64,000 bases of DNA from Ignavibacteriales bacterium (GTDB lineage Bacteria > Bacteroidota > Ignavibacteria > Ignavibacteriales > Melioribacteraceae). Position 1 is the stretch's first letter. Every line of letters starts with the position of its first letter. The notes under the pieces are model-generated. The model was not told the DNA's origin. It was given only the letters and a program-made list of their open reading frames with translations, and searched no databases. The stretch is from the NCBI GenBank assembly GCA_020635275.1, contig JACKAA010000004.1, positions 124,001 to 188,000 on the forward strand, given 5' to 3'. Below are positions 25,389-34,803 of the stretch, piece by piece. A program made the position numbers and the translations under genes.

Positions 25389-27911
25389 ATGCAAAAAGCT
25401 TATTTAACAATTTTGTTTTTCTTGTTTGCTGGTTTTCTTTTTGCTCAAGAACAAACAATTAATAGTTTTGATACTGCCGATCCGGATACAAATTATTGGC
25501 AGTATTTTGATAACCAAGGCGGTCAACATTATCAAACAAGTGATAATGCTGATTCAGCTAAAGGTTGGATTAATGTTACTTATCCTACAGCAGATGTTGC
25601 TGAAGGTTCTGGTGCAATGAGTCTTGATTATAGTGCACATAATATTGAATCTTGGGGTGGTTATACAAAATTAGAGCATTGGAATCCTGATTCTAATGGT
25701 GTATATGATTGGTCAAGTTATGACACTTTATCATTTTGGTATAATAATGTTACTCCTCAAAGTGAATCTGGTAGAGTACATTTAAGAGTAAATTTACATG
25801 ACGTAAGTGATGCTGCTTCTGGTTATAACACTTACAATGTAACAGAAACAGAATATTACTATTCTTTTGAGTATATCTTAGATGACGAACCAGGTTGGAA
25901 AAGATTTGATATTCCTATAGTTAGCAATGCTAGCTGGGATGGCAACGGTTTTAACTTAACTGGTTGGTCAGGAATTCAAGGAAATCAAACACTTGATAAA
26001 GATAAAATTAAAGGATATTCATTAGAATTTTCAATTAATGGCGGCGGAGAAGATGATTTTGTGACTGGTAAAATATTAATTGATTACCTTCACTTAAGAG
26101 GTCTTTCGGAACGTCCATGGTTAATTTTCAATGGTAAATCTGTAAATACTTCATTTTCTCAATTTACATGGGGGCAATCATCTCTCGAAGTTGTTGAAGG
26201 TGGTGGAATTGATCCAGCAACAAACGCTTTACTTTGGACACAAGGGGATGAATGGGCAAATGGATGGAGCGGAGCTGGTTGGAATATTGATCCGCCTCAA
26301 GATTTAGGTTTTAGATGGCCTTTAGATTCTTTAAAATTTGCTTTAAAAGCTGAAACCGGTACAAATTCTCCAATCAGAATTCAATTTGAATCTCCCGGAG
26401 ATCCTGGTGGAGCATGGGGAACTGCTGTAGAAATTATTGCAGATGATCAATGGCATGAATATTCACTAGCATTGGCTGATATGTATAATACCGATGGAGC
26501 TTTGCCAAATTGGGATTCGACTAATATTACGGTTTTACAATTTATGGGCGAAGGTAACGCAACTGCTGGTAAAAAATTATATTTTGACTATATGTGGACA
26601 GGCAGTCCTGAAATTGATGTAATTCCACCACAAGCACCAGCTTTAGTAACTGCAGCCGGTGGTGAATATGTTAATTTAGTTACATGGATTGATGTTCCCG
26701 GTGAAAAAAATGAAGTTTATGATGTATACTGCAGCATGGCACCTATTACTGATGTAAAAGCTAGCGGAGTTGAATCTGTTGCTCTTGGTGTTGCTGAAGA
26801 TCTAAGTGTTACTGAACATGTTTTAAGAGCTCCTGTAGTTGATCAAGAAGTTACTTATTATTATGCTGTAGTTTGTAGAGATGCTGCTGGTAATGAAAGT
26901 CCAATTAAAACTGCCGATGGAGCAACTACAAATACTGCAAAAGGTGTAACAGTAATTCATCCAACTGCACCTGTTGCATTTAATGCAGATGGTGATCTTT
27001 CTGAATGGGCTGGAATAGTTCCTTTTAGAATGTTCCCTGATGATGGTAGTGGTACAATTGTTACAAATCAATCAATTGATGGAGACGACGATCTTTCAGT
27101 AAATGCTTATGTAGCAATGGATGATGACAATATGTATTTTGCTTTTGATGTTAATGATGATATTTTCTCAAATGATAATGCTACTTCTTATCTAAGAGAT
27201 GGTTGTGATTTATTTATTGGATTATATGATTGGAGAGGTCCTGAACATACAAGTTACAAATTAGGTGATGAACCTGATTATCATTTTAGATTTGTCGCTG
27301 ATTCAGCTATGTTTGATCAATTTGGTGGTTTAGGTTTCGCTTATCCTGGAGATGGAAATTATGCATTTGTTGAAAAATTCCCATCAGGATATGCAATTGA
27401 AGGAAAAATATCTTTTGCTGAAATAGCTGCTGCTTCCGATCCGGATGCAAAATTATTTGAACCTTTAGTTGGTAAAAGATTGAAAATTGACTACTCAATT
27501 AATGACGCTGATGCTACTGGTGAAAGAGAAGGAATTATGACATACTCCCCTAAAAATGAAGATCAATCTTGGGCTGATGTAAGTAGATGGACATATACTT
27601 GGATTGGTGATCAATTTACCGATGTTGATGAACAAGGTGGAATCCCAGTTCAATATGAACTTTCACAAAATTATCCAAATCCTTTTAACCCGAGTACAGT
27701 AATCAATTATAGCATTATGAAAAAAGGTAATGTTTCATTAAAGATATATAACCTTTTAGGACAAGAAATAAAAACTTTAGTTAACCAAGAACAAAATCCT
27801 GGTGTTTATCAAGTAACATTTGATGCATCAGAATTGGCAACCGGCATGTACATTTATCAAATTCAAACTGGTTCATTTGTTTCAGCTAAAAAAATGTTAT
27901 TGGTTAAATAA
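25389..27911 (+). CDS. Secreted surface glycan-binding protein with CBM9-like domain and T9SS sorting domain
   Basis: Protein of 840 aa with no recognised catalytic domain. It has a signal peptide (1-19, ending LFAQ), a jelly-roll-like domain (about 22-240; SFDTADPDTNYWQYFDNQGG), a second related beta-sandwich (about 244-415; WLIFNGKSVNTSF), an FN3-like domain (about 417-510), a CBM9-like domain (about 518-745; GDLSEWAGIVPFRMF) and a T9SS domain from about 755 (NYPNPFNPST). The strong GGGAGG ribosome site and its place just before the TonB receptor suggest an abundant surface protein doing the job of SusE/SusF. Glycan binding is inferred from domain type. Confidence 0.78.
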   Translation: MQKAYLTILFFLFAGFLFAQEQTINSFDTADPDTNYWQYFDNQGGQHYQTSDNADSAKGWINVTYPTADVAEGSGAMSLDYSAHNIESWGGYTKLEHWNPDSNGVYDWSSYDTLSFWYNNVTPQSESGRVHLRVNLHDVSDAASGYNTYNVTETEYYYSFEYILDDEPGWKRFDIPIVSNASWDGNGFNLTGWSGIQGNQTLDKDKIKGYSLEFSINGGGEDDFVTGKILIDYLHLRGLSERPWLIFNGKSVNTSFSQFTWGQSSLEVVEGGGIDPATNALLWTQGDEWANGWSGAGWNIDPPQDLGFRWPLDSLKFALKAETGTNSPIRIQFESPGDPGGAWGTAVEIIADDQWHEYSLALADMYNTDGALPNWDSTNITVLQFMGEGNATAGKKLYFDYMWTGSPEIDVIPPQAPALVTAAGGEYVNLVTWIDVPGEKNEVYDVYCSMAPITDVKASGVESVALGVAEDLSVTEHVLRAPVVDQEVTYYYAVVCRDAAGNESPIKTADGATTNTAKGVTVIHPTAPVAFNADGDLSEWAGIVPFRMFPDDGSGTIVTNQSIDGDDDLSVNAYVAMDDDNMYFAFDVNDDIFSNDNATSYLRDGCDLFIGLYDWRGPEHTSYKLGDEPDYHFRFVADSAMFDQFGGLGFAYPGDGNYAFVEKFPSGYAIEGKISFAEIAAASDPDAKLFEPLVGKRLKIDYSINDADATGEREGIMTYSPKNEDQSWADVSRWTYTWIGDQFTDVDEQGGIPVQYELSQNYPNPFNPSTVINYSIMKKGNVSLKIYNLLGQEIKTLVNQEQNPGVYQVTFDASELATGMYIYQIQTGSFVSAKKMLLVK

Positions 27912-27923
27912 GAATAACATTAT

Positions 27924-27950
27924 TTGGGCAGGGCTTAAAGCCTTGCCCAA
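27924..27950 (+). terminator. Strong intercistronic hairpin, possible attenuator or processing site
   Basis: TTGGGCAGGG pairs with CCTTGCCCAA (10-bp stem, one G-T pair) around a 7-nt loop, followed by only TTT. It lies 12 bp after the glycan-binding protein gene and about 30 bp before the TonB receptor gene. It is the most GC-rich stem in the unit. With a short T-run it could cause partial termination or protect the 3' end of the upstream message, giving more glycan-binding protein than receptor. Confidence 0.6.
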
Positions 27951-27981
27951 TTTGATTCCTTAAAAATTAGGAGATAGTACT

Positions 27982-30633
27982 TTGAAGTTTAATAGAATAG
28001 TTAGACTGTATATTCCAATTATTATATTGAGCATATATTCTGGCTTATTTGCCGGACAAACTGGAAAATTATCTGGTAAAATAATTGATAGAGAAACTCA
28101 AGAGCCGGTAATTGGTGCTAATATAATAATACAAGATACATATTTAGGCGCAGCCGCTGATTTAGATGGTTACTATTATATAAATAATATACCGCCTGGA
28201 GAATATGTTGTGTCTGTTACTGCAATTGGTTATAGAAAAACTACTGTGACACAAGTCCAAGTAAGGATAGATCTTACGACAAATTTAGATGTTGAATTAA
28301 TTTCAGAAGCAATTGATTTAGGTCAAGAAGTTGTAGTTGTTGCTGATAAACCTTTAATCATTAAGGATCTCACATCTACAAAAGAGACGGTTTCTTCTGA
28401 AGATATTTCAATGATGCCTGTTGAAGATATTGGCGCAGTTGTTAACCTTCAAGCTGGTGTAATGGATGGACATTTCAGAGGTGGAAGATCCAATGAAGTC
28501 GCTTATTTAATTGATGGTATTCCGGTAACTGATGCATTTAATGGTGAAAATTCAGTTGAGATTGAAAATGGTTCTGTTAGAGAATTGGAAGTTATAAGCG
28601 GTACTTTTAATGCTGAATATGGTCAGGCTATGTCTGGAGTTGTAAATATTGTAACTAAAGAGGGTAGTCAAAAATACGAAGGAAGTGTTTCAGCATACTT
28701 TGGTAATTATATTACACCTGATGATGGTATTTATCAGAATTTGGGCAACTTCAATTTTGATGGAGTAAAGGATATTACATTTTCATTAAGTGGACCAACA
28801 AAAATTTTAGACGATTTAACCTTTTTCTTTACCGGTAGATATTTTGATGACGGCGGCCATACTTTTGGCAAAAGAGTTTACAACATAGAAGATTCTTTTC
28901 CTTTTATGCCAACCGGTGACGGTGAATTTGTGGCTATGGATCCTTGGAAAAAGATGTCAGCTAATGCTAAGTTAACTTATAACATGCCAAGTTGGAAATT
29001 CAGTTATTCATTTTTTGGCGATACTGACGAAAGATCATACTATGATCATGATTATAGATGGACTCCGGATGGAATCATGAATCATTTTAATGATAATATG
29101 ATTCATAACCTACAGATTTCTATAATACCTTCTCAAAGTACTTTTTCTTCATTAAAATTTTCTGCTAACTTCCACAATTTTGAAGGATACTTATTTGAAG
29201 ATCCATATGATTCAAGATACGGCTATCCAAGCCAAGGCCAAGCACAATCCGATTATACATACAGAACTGGCGGCACAAATGGCGATAGATATGAGAGAAA
29301 TACAAACACATTAATTGGACAATGGACATTAGAATCTCAAGTATCAAAACAGCATAAAGTGAAAGTTGGTCTTGAAGGTAGAATGCACAAAGTAAAAAAT
29401 CACTGGAGAACTATTAGAAATCTTGTTGAAGGTCAATTGGATGAAAATGGAAATCCTTTATTTGAATTAGGTTACAGTGCTGCTCATACAGAGTATAATA
29501 ATTCTTATGAAAAAACTCCGTTTGAATTTAATGGATATATTCAAGACAAAATGGAATATGATATAATGATAATTAATGCCGGTTTAAGATTGGATTATTT
29601 TAATGCAAATGATTATATGATTTCAGATCTTAAAAACCCATTAAATAATTCAGCTTTTCCTGGATATAATGATAGTGTAAAAGTAGATGCAAAATATCAA
29701 TTAAGTCCGCGTTTAGGTGTTTCATTCCCAATGTCTGATCAAGGTGCAATTTACTTTTCTTATGGTCACTTTTTCCAAATCCCGCCATTAGAAAACCTAT
29801 ATTACAACGATGAAAATTTAATTAATCAAGGTGCTGCATTATCTTCCAGAACTGGCAATCCGGATCTAAAAGCACAAAAAACAATTCAATACGAAGTTGG
29901 ATTACAACAAGTTTTATTCCCAAACATTGCTTTAGATTTTTCAGTTTATTACAGAGATATTAGAAATTTGTTAGGCGTTGAAATTATAAATACTTACGAA
30001 GGATTTAAGTATGGTAGATACATTAATAAAGATTATGGAAATACAAAGGGATTTATCTTAACTCTTGATAAGAGATATGCTGATTATTTTAGTGCAAAAA
30101 TTGATTATACTTATCAAATAGCAGAAGGTAATGCTTCAGATCCACTAGCAGTTTATAATGATAATCAATCAGATCCGCCTGTTGAATCTGAAAAACATTT
30201 AGTTCCATTAGATTGGGATCAGACCTCTACAATAAATCTAACGGGAACAGTAGGAGTTCCAGGAGATTGGACAGTTGGGCTAATTTTTCAATACGGTTCA
30301 GGTACACCTTATACAGAAGATATAAGAATATCTAACGGTGTAAGATTTGAAAATGGCGGCAGGAAACCATTCTTTTTTAATACAGATTTAAAAGCAGATA
30401 AATTTTTTGATATCGCAGGAATAAATTTTCATGCCTATTTATTGGTGTACAATTTATTTGATATCAGAAACGAGTATGGAGTTTATTCAACTACTGGTAG
30501 AGCTAATTCAGATTTGAATGTTAAGTTTGCCGGGGAAGTATTTGGATTAAACACTATTGATGAATTTTTAAAGAATCCGGGTATGTACTCTGCCCCAAGA
30601 CAAATAAGAGTTGGCTTAAGTTTAGGATTTTAA
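27982..30633 (+). CDS. TonB-dependent receptor with carboxypeptidase-like regulatory domain
   Basis: Outer-membrane receptor of 883 aa starting at TTG after TTAGGAGAT. It has a signal peptide (about 1-24), a carboxypeptidase-D regulatory-like domain (about 28-115; GKIIDRETQEPVIGANI), a plug (about 130-230; HFRGGRSNEVAYLIDG) and a 22-strand-type barrel to the aromatic C-terminus (VGLSLGF). It should import oligosaccharides using TonB energy. It has the SusC-like N-terminal extension, but no SusD follows. Instead a 1035-aa protein and a PorV-like barrel follow at 19-bp and 14-bp gaps. Substrate, from context, is beta-glucan oligosaccharides. Confidence 0.92.
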   Translation: MKFNRIVRLYIPIIILSIYSGLFAGQTGKLSGKIIDRETQEPVIGANIIIQDTYLGAAADLDGYYYINNIPPGEYVVSVTAIGYRKTTVTQVQVRIDLTTNLDVELISEAIDLGQEVVVVADKPLIIKDLTSTKETVSSEDISMMPVEDIGAVVNLQAGVMDGHFRGGRSNEVAYLIDGIPVTDAFNGENSVEIENGSVRELEVISGTFNAEYGQAMSGVVNIVTKEGSQKYEGSVSAYFGNYITPDDGIYQNLGNFNFDGVKDITFSLSGPTKILDDLTFFFTGRYFDDGGHTFGKRVYNIEDSFPFMPTGDGEFVAMDPWKKMSANAKLTYNMPSWKFSYSFFGDTDERSYYDHDYRWTPDGIMNHFNDNMIHNLQISIIPSQSTFSSLKFSANFHNFEGYLFEDPYDSRYGYPSQGQAQSDYTYRTGGTNGDRYERNTNTLIGQWTLESQVSKQHKVKVGLEGRMHKVKNHWRTIRNLVEGQLDENGNPLFELGYSAAHTEYNNSYEKTPFEFNGYIQDKMEYDIMIINAGLRLDYFNANDYMISDLKNPLNNSAFPGYNDSVKVDAKYQLSPRLGVSFPMSDQGAIYFSYGHFFQIPPLENLYYNDENLINQGAALSSRTGNPDLKAQKTIQYEVGLQQVLFPNIALDFSVYYRDIRNLLGVEIINTYEGFKYGRYINKDYGNTKGFILTLDKRYADYFSAKIDYTYQIAEGNASDPLAVYNDNQSDPPVESEKHLVPLDWDQTSTINLTGTVGVPGDWTVGLIFQYGSGTPYTEDIRISNGVRFENGGRKPFFFNTDLKADKFFDIAGINFHAYLLVYNLFDIRNEYGVYSTTGRANSDLNVKFAGEVFGLNTIDEFLKNPGMYSAPRQIRVGLSLGF

Positions 30634-30652
30634 GAAATAAAGGGAGGAGAGA

Positions 30653-33600
30653 ATGACCCGTCATTTTCTTGTTTTAATACTAATATTATTTACCGTTCAA
30701 TTTTTTGCTCAAGTTACACCTGAAACTCAAGGATATCGTGATGATGAATATGGAGATATCCAATATAGAAGAGAAGGTGTTATGGATGGTAACCTTGTAA
30801 GAACATTATTTTACAATAATGGTGAAGTTGGTCAATGGCCTTTTCAACCATCTGGTGAGTGGCCAAAAGGAACCGGACACAGTTATTTAGATGGTGTTGC
30901 AGTTTTAATAGCGGCTCAAGTTTTAGCACCAGGTAACCAAACTGTTATCACGCCGTTAGAAACATCTTACAGAGAATGGATGGATAAAGATCCAGTTACC
31001 GGACGTATATGGGGTTTGGAACCAGTTCCTGGATATTCAAACGTTAGCTCTACAAATCCAGCTATTAGTTCTGATCCAAATTCTTGGCCAGATCTTTGGC
31101 CTAGAGCTTTACCAAATATTAATTCTAATTGGGATGGATTTTGGTATGGTTATTTTGGACGAGGTGTAATTAATAGTGATTTTGAAACTTTCTTTGTAAT
31201 GGATGATTCCAAAGATGGAGAATTTACACGTGCACCTTATAATTATTACCCAATCGATTCGGATAACCAAAGGGGCGGTCTTGGATTAAGAACGGAAGTA
31301 AGAGGTTTTCAATGGTCTCACGTACTGGCGGAAGATATTATTTTCTGGCATTATGACATCATTAATATTTCTGATCATGATTATGATAATGCAGTATTTG
31401 GATTTTATACTGACTCAGGTGTTGGTGGAACAAATGATAGTGGTGATGATTTCGCCTCATTTGATACTAAACTTGATTTAACTTATGCATACGATGATGA
31501 TGGATTTGGAGTCCCTGGAAGATGGATAACCGGTTATTATGGTTATGCTTACTTGGAGAGCCCTGGTATTGGAAGCAACGGTATTGATGACGATGAAGAC
31601 GGAATTGTGGATGAAAGAAGAGATGACGGAATTGATAATGACGGCGACTGGGTACCTTATCTTGATATCAATGGTAATGGAAAGTGGGATGCTGCAGAAA
31701 ACGAACCGTTGAATAATGATGTTGGTGTTGATGGTGTTGGTCCTTTTGATCCTCAATATGATCAACCGGATGAAGGTGAAGGTGATGGAGTTCCTACAAA
31801 TGGAGAACCAAACTTTGATAAGACTGACATCGATGAATCAGATATGATAGGATTAACAAGTTTATCTATTTACAGATTAGGTGATGGCGGTACCGGAGGT
31901 GGATGGCCAAAAGATGATCAAACTATGTGGCTGAAAATGAATTATGCTAATTTTGATACTTCTTTACAAAATGCAAATATTAGTATGGTTTTTGCATCTG
32001 GACCATTTCCACTTAAAAAGAATCTTCGCGAACGTTATTCAATGGCCTTGGTTTTTGGTAATAATTTAGAAGACTTAGTTTTCAATAAAGAAACTGTGCA
32101 GCAAATCTATAATGCCAATTATAATTTTGCAAAACCTCCATTAAAACCAACTTTGACTGCGGTTCCAGGTGATGGTAAAGTGTTTTTATATTGGGATGGT
32201 GTTGCAGAAGAATCTAGAGATCCTTTCTTAGGTTACGAAGGTGGTGATCCAACTCAAGGATACAAGAAGGATTTTGAAGGTTATTTAGTTTATAGAAGTA
32301 CAGAAGCTGAATTTAACGACATAAAATTAATTACCGATTCGAAAGGTGAGCCTAAATATTGGAAACCGATTGCTCAGTTTGACCTGGATAATGATATTTC
32401 AGGTCCGGACCCAATTGGTGTAAACGGCGCAAGCTTTTGGCGCGGAAGTAATACTGGACTTCAACATTCATATGTTGATGAAGATGTTAAGAATGGTCAA
32501 AAGTACTATTATGCTTTGGTTTCTTATGATCAAGGTGACCCATTATTTGGAACAAAGGGATTGACACCTTCAGAATGTACTAAAATTATTACTGAAGACT
32601 TTACTGGGACTATTACATTTATTGATTATAACTGTGCTGTTGTAACTCCTAATGCTCCTTCAATTGGATATGTGCCTGCAGAAATTGAAGGTGATATTAG
32701 TTCGCTTGCTTCTGGAATTGGAACGGGCAATATGAGTGTTAATATATTAAATTCCAATGAAATAATAGAGGGTGCTAATTATAAAGTTATGTTTGAATCA
32801 GAAGGTGAAGTATCAGATTATCAAACTTCTGCTTACAGAATTATTCGTTCTCTTGCATCTGATGTTGATACCTTAATTAAAGTTGAAGGCGCCGATATTA
32901 GTTCATCTGCTGCATCTCCTCCTTTTGATGGAATGACCGTTACTATCAGCAATGATACTAGTGTTGCGGTTGATTTTAATGAAACCGGATGGCTTGTTGG
33001 TGAAAGTAACTTAACTATTTTGGTTTCACCTGATAGCAGTGCTCCGGCAAGGAATGTAAGTTGGCCAAGTGATTACAAAATAAAATGGTATGATGAAGTA
33101 GTTGCTACAACGCCATTCTTTAAAATTCCCGTAAATTTTAAGATTACTGATATTACCAATGGTGATTCTGTTGCTGTTGAATTGTTTGATAACGACGGAA
33201 ATAAAGAATTATCAATTGGTGATTTATTGGTTATTATTCAATATCCTGATCCAACTGCTCCAAGTAAATATTTCTTAAGCTGGAAAATAGAATTTTTCCA
33301 ACCTGCTGGAATTGGTTATCAACCTATATATCCTCAGGCTGGAGATGAATTTTTCTTAAAGACTACAAAACAGTTTGCTACTGGTGATTATTTTGCATTT
33401 TCAACAAAAGCTTCATCAGTAGATGAAAATCAAGCTAAAGAAGATTTAAAGAAAATCAGTGTTGTCCCAAATCCTTATATCGGTCAAGCTTCTTGGGAAA
33501 GAAGAAATCTTAACCAAACCGGTAGAGGTGAAAGGAGAATTGATTTTATAAATCTACCAGCAGAATGCACAATAAAAATATATACGGTTGAAGGCAGTCT

Positions 33601-33760
33601 AGTTAAAACATTAACAAAAACTAGCGGACCTACAGATGGAACTGTTTCTTGGAATCTAGTAACTGAAGATGGAATGGACGTTGCTTATGGTTTATACGTG
33701 TATCATGTTGATGCGCCTAAGGTAGGTGAACATATTGGTAAATTTGCTTTAATTAAATAA
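30653..33760 (+). CDS. Large exported protein with Asp-rich calcium-type repeats and FlgD/T9SS-like C-terminus
   Basis: Protein of 1035 aa with a signal peptide (about 1-20, ending FFAQ). I do not recognise a family name. Residues about 304-395 hold dense D-x-D-x-D-G loops (GIDDDEDGIVDE, GIDNDGDWVP, LDINGNGKWD), as in thrombospondin-type-3 or dockerin-like calcium sites. FN3-like strands follow (about 500-670). The C-terminus (about 940-1035) resembles a FlgD-type/T9SS end: VVPNPYIG, then YTVEGSLVKTL, ending IGKFALIK. It is locked between a TonB receptor and a PorV-like protein, an arrangement I associate with Ignavibacteria and relatives. It may be the receptor's surface lid or binding partner, in the place of SusD. 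Confidence 0.7.
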   Translation: MTRHFLVLILILFTVQFFAQVTPETQGYRDDEYGDIQYRREGVMDGNLVRTLFYNNGEVGQWPFQPSGEWPKGTGHSYLDGVAVLIAAQVLAPGNQTVITPLETSYREWMDKDPVTGRIWGLEPVPGYSNVSSTNPAISSDPNSWPDLWPRALPNINSNWDGFWYGYFGRGVINSDFETFFVMDDSKDGEFTRAPYNYYPIDSDNQRGGLGLRTEVRGFQWSHVLAEDIIFWHYDIINISDHDYDNAVFGFYTDSGVGGTNDSGDDFASFDTKLDLTYAYDDDGFGVPGRWITGYYGYAYLESPGIGSNGIDDDEDGIVDERRDDGIDNDGDWVPYLDINGNGKWDAAENEPLNNDVGVDGVGPFDPQYDQPDEGEGDGVPTNGEPNFDKTDIDESDMIGLTSLSIYRLGDGGTGGGWPKDDQTMWLKMNYANFDTSLQNANISMVFASGPFPLKKNLRERYSMALVFGNNLEDLVFNKETVQQIYNANYNFAKPPLKPTLTAVPGDGKVFLYWDGVAEESRDPFLGYEGGDPTQGYKKDFEGYLVYRSTEAEFNDIKLITDSKGEPKYWKPIAQFDLDNDISGPDPIGVNGASFWRGSNTGLQHSYVDEDVKNGQKYYYALVSYDQGDPLFGTKGLTPSECTKIITEDFTGTITFIDYNCAVVTPNAPSIGYVPAEIEGDISSLASGIGTGNMSVNILNSNEIIEGANYKVMFESEGEVSDYQTSAYRIIRSLASDVDTLIKVEGADISSSAASPPFDGMTVTISNDTSVAVDFNETGWLVGESNLTILVSPDSSAPARNVSWPSDYKIKWYDEVVATTPFFKIPVNFKITDITNGDSVAVELFDNDGNKELSIGDLLVIIQYPDPTAPSKYFLSWKIEFFQPAGIGYQPIYPQAGDEFFLKTTKQFATGDYFAFSTKASSVDENQAKEDLKKISVVPNPYIGQASWERRNLNQTGRGERRIDFINLPAECTIKIYTVEGSLVKTLTKTSGPTDGTVSWNLVTEDGMDVAYGLYVYHVDAPKVGEHIGKFALIK

Positions 33761-33774
33761 GGAATGATACTGCA

Positions 33775-34803
33775 ATGAAAATTAAGAATATAATACCTGT
33801 AATTATATTAGCTCTAATGCCACAGTTATTATCTGCGCAATTTGTTTCGGATGTTTCAAAAAGGGGAACAACAGCGGCACCATTTCTTAATATTAGTCAA
33901 GGTGCACGTGCTGCCGGCATGGGTAGTGCATTTGTAGCAGTTGCTGATGATCCTTCTGCTATTTTTTGGAATCCTGCTGGTCTTGCAAGATTAAATAACC
34001 ATGGTGTAACTTTTGATCATACACTTTGGTTTGCAGATATAGGTTATAACTTTGGAACTGCTTCATTTAACTTAGGTGATTTTGGTGTTCTTGGTGCCAG
34101 TTTTATAGCTTCTGATATAGACGAAATGAATGTCACGACAATTACAGAGCCGAATGGAACGGGTGAGACTTTTAATGTACGGGATATGGCTTTTAGTATA
34201 GCTTGGGCTTTTAATTTGACAGATAATTTCTCAATTGGTTTTAATCCAAAGGTTGTATATCAAGGAATTTGGAAAATGTCTGACTATGCTTTTGCTATAG
34301 ATTTTGGTGTTCTTTATAATACACCATTTGACGGCATTACGCTTGGTATGGCAATAACCAATTTTGGATCAAAAATGAGTTTAAGCGGAACTAGTGCGGT
34401 TGTTTTATATGATGAAGATATTCAAAATACCGGGAACAATGGAAGAATTCCTGCTGAATTAGAAATGGAAAGTTGGGATTTACCGCTCGGATTTAAAGTT
34501 GGTGTTTCTTACAGACCATTTAAGTTGGGTGATCATGATATAATTCTTAGTATTGATGCTTCACATCCAAATAATAATTATGAAAGTATTAACGTTGGAG
34601 GAGAATATACTTTTAACAATATATTTTCTATTAGAGGCGGATACAAATCTTTATTCTTGGAAGATTCCGAAGAATCATTTTCATTAGGCGCTGGATTCCA
34701 GCAAAAATTGTTGGATAATGTTAGTATTAAATTTGATTACGCCTATGCTGATTTTGGAAGATTAGATAATATCCAGAAATTTTCGATCGGAATTTTATTT
34801 TAA
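33775..34803 (+). CDS. PorV/PorQ-family outer-membrane barrel protein
   Basis: Protein of 342 aa with a signal peptide (about 1-22) and a FadL-like beta-barrel. The family signature GARAAGMGSAFVAVADDPSAIFWNPAGLA is present around residues 42-70. PorV works in T9SS as the shuttle carrying substrates to the cell-surface attachment complex. Here the copy is embedded in a glycan operon directly after the TonB receptor and its 1035-aa partner, so it may serve that module in particular. The stop codon shares a base with the next start (TAATG), giving translational coupling to the lichenase gene. Confidence 0.88.
   Translation: MKIKNIIPVIILALMPQLLSAQFVSDVSKRGTTAAPFLNISQGARAAGMGSAFVAVADDPSAIFWNPAGLARLNNHGVTFDHTLWFADIGYNFGTASFNLGDFGVLGASFIASDIDEMNVTTITEPNGTGETFNVRDMAFSIAWAFNLTDNFSIGFNPKVVYQGIWKMSDYAFAIDFGVLYNTPFDGITLGMAITNFGSKMSLSGTSAVVLYDEDIQNTGNNGRIPAELEMESWDLPLGFKVGVSYRPFKLGDHDIILSIDASHPNNNYESINVGGEYTFNNIFSIRGGYKSLFLEDSEESFSLGAGFQQKLLDNVSIKFDYAYADFGRLDNIQKFSIGILF

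Noticed and set aside
31478..31765. 95-aa minus-strand ORF rich in Ile and Ser
   Set aside because: It is the antisense of the Asp-rich repeat block of the 1035-aa gene (Asp codons read as Ile/Val on the other strand), not a gene.
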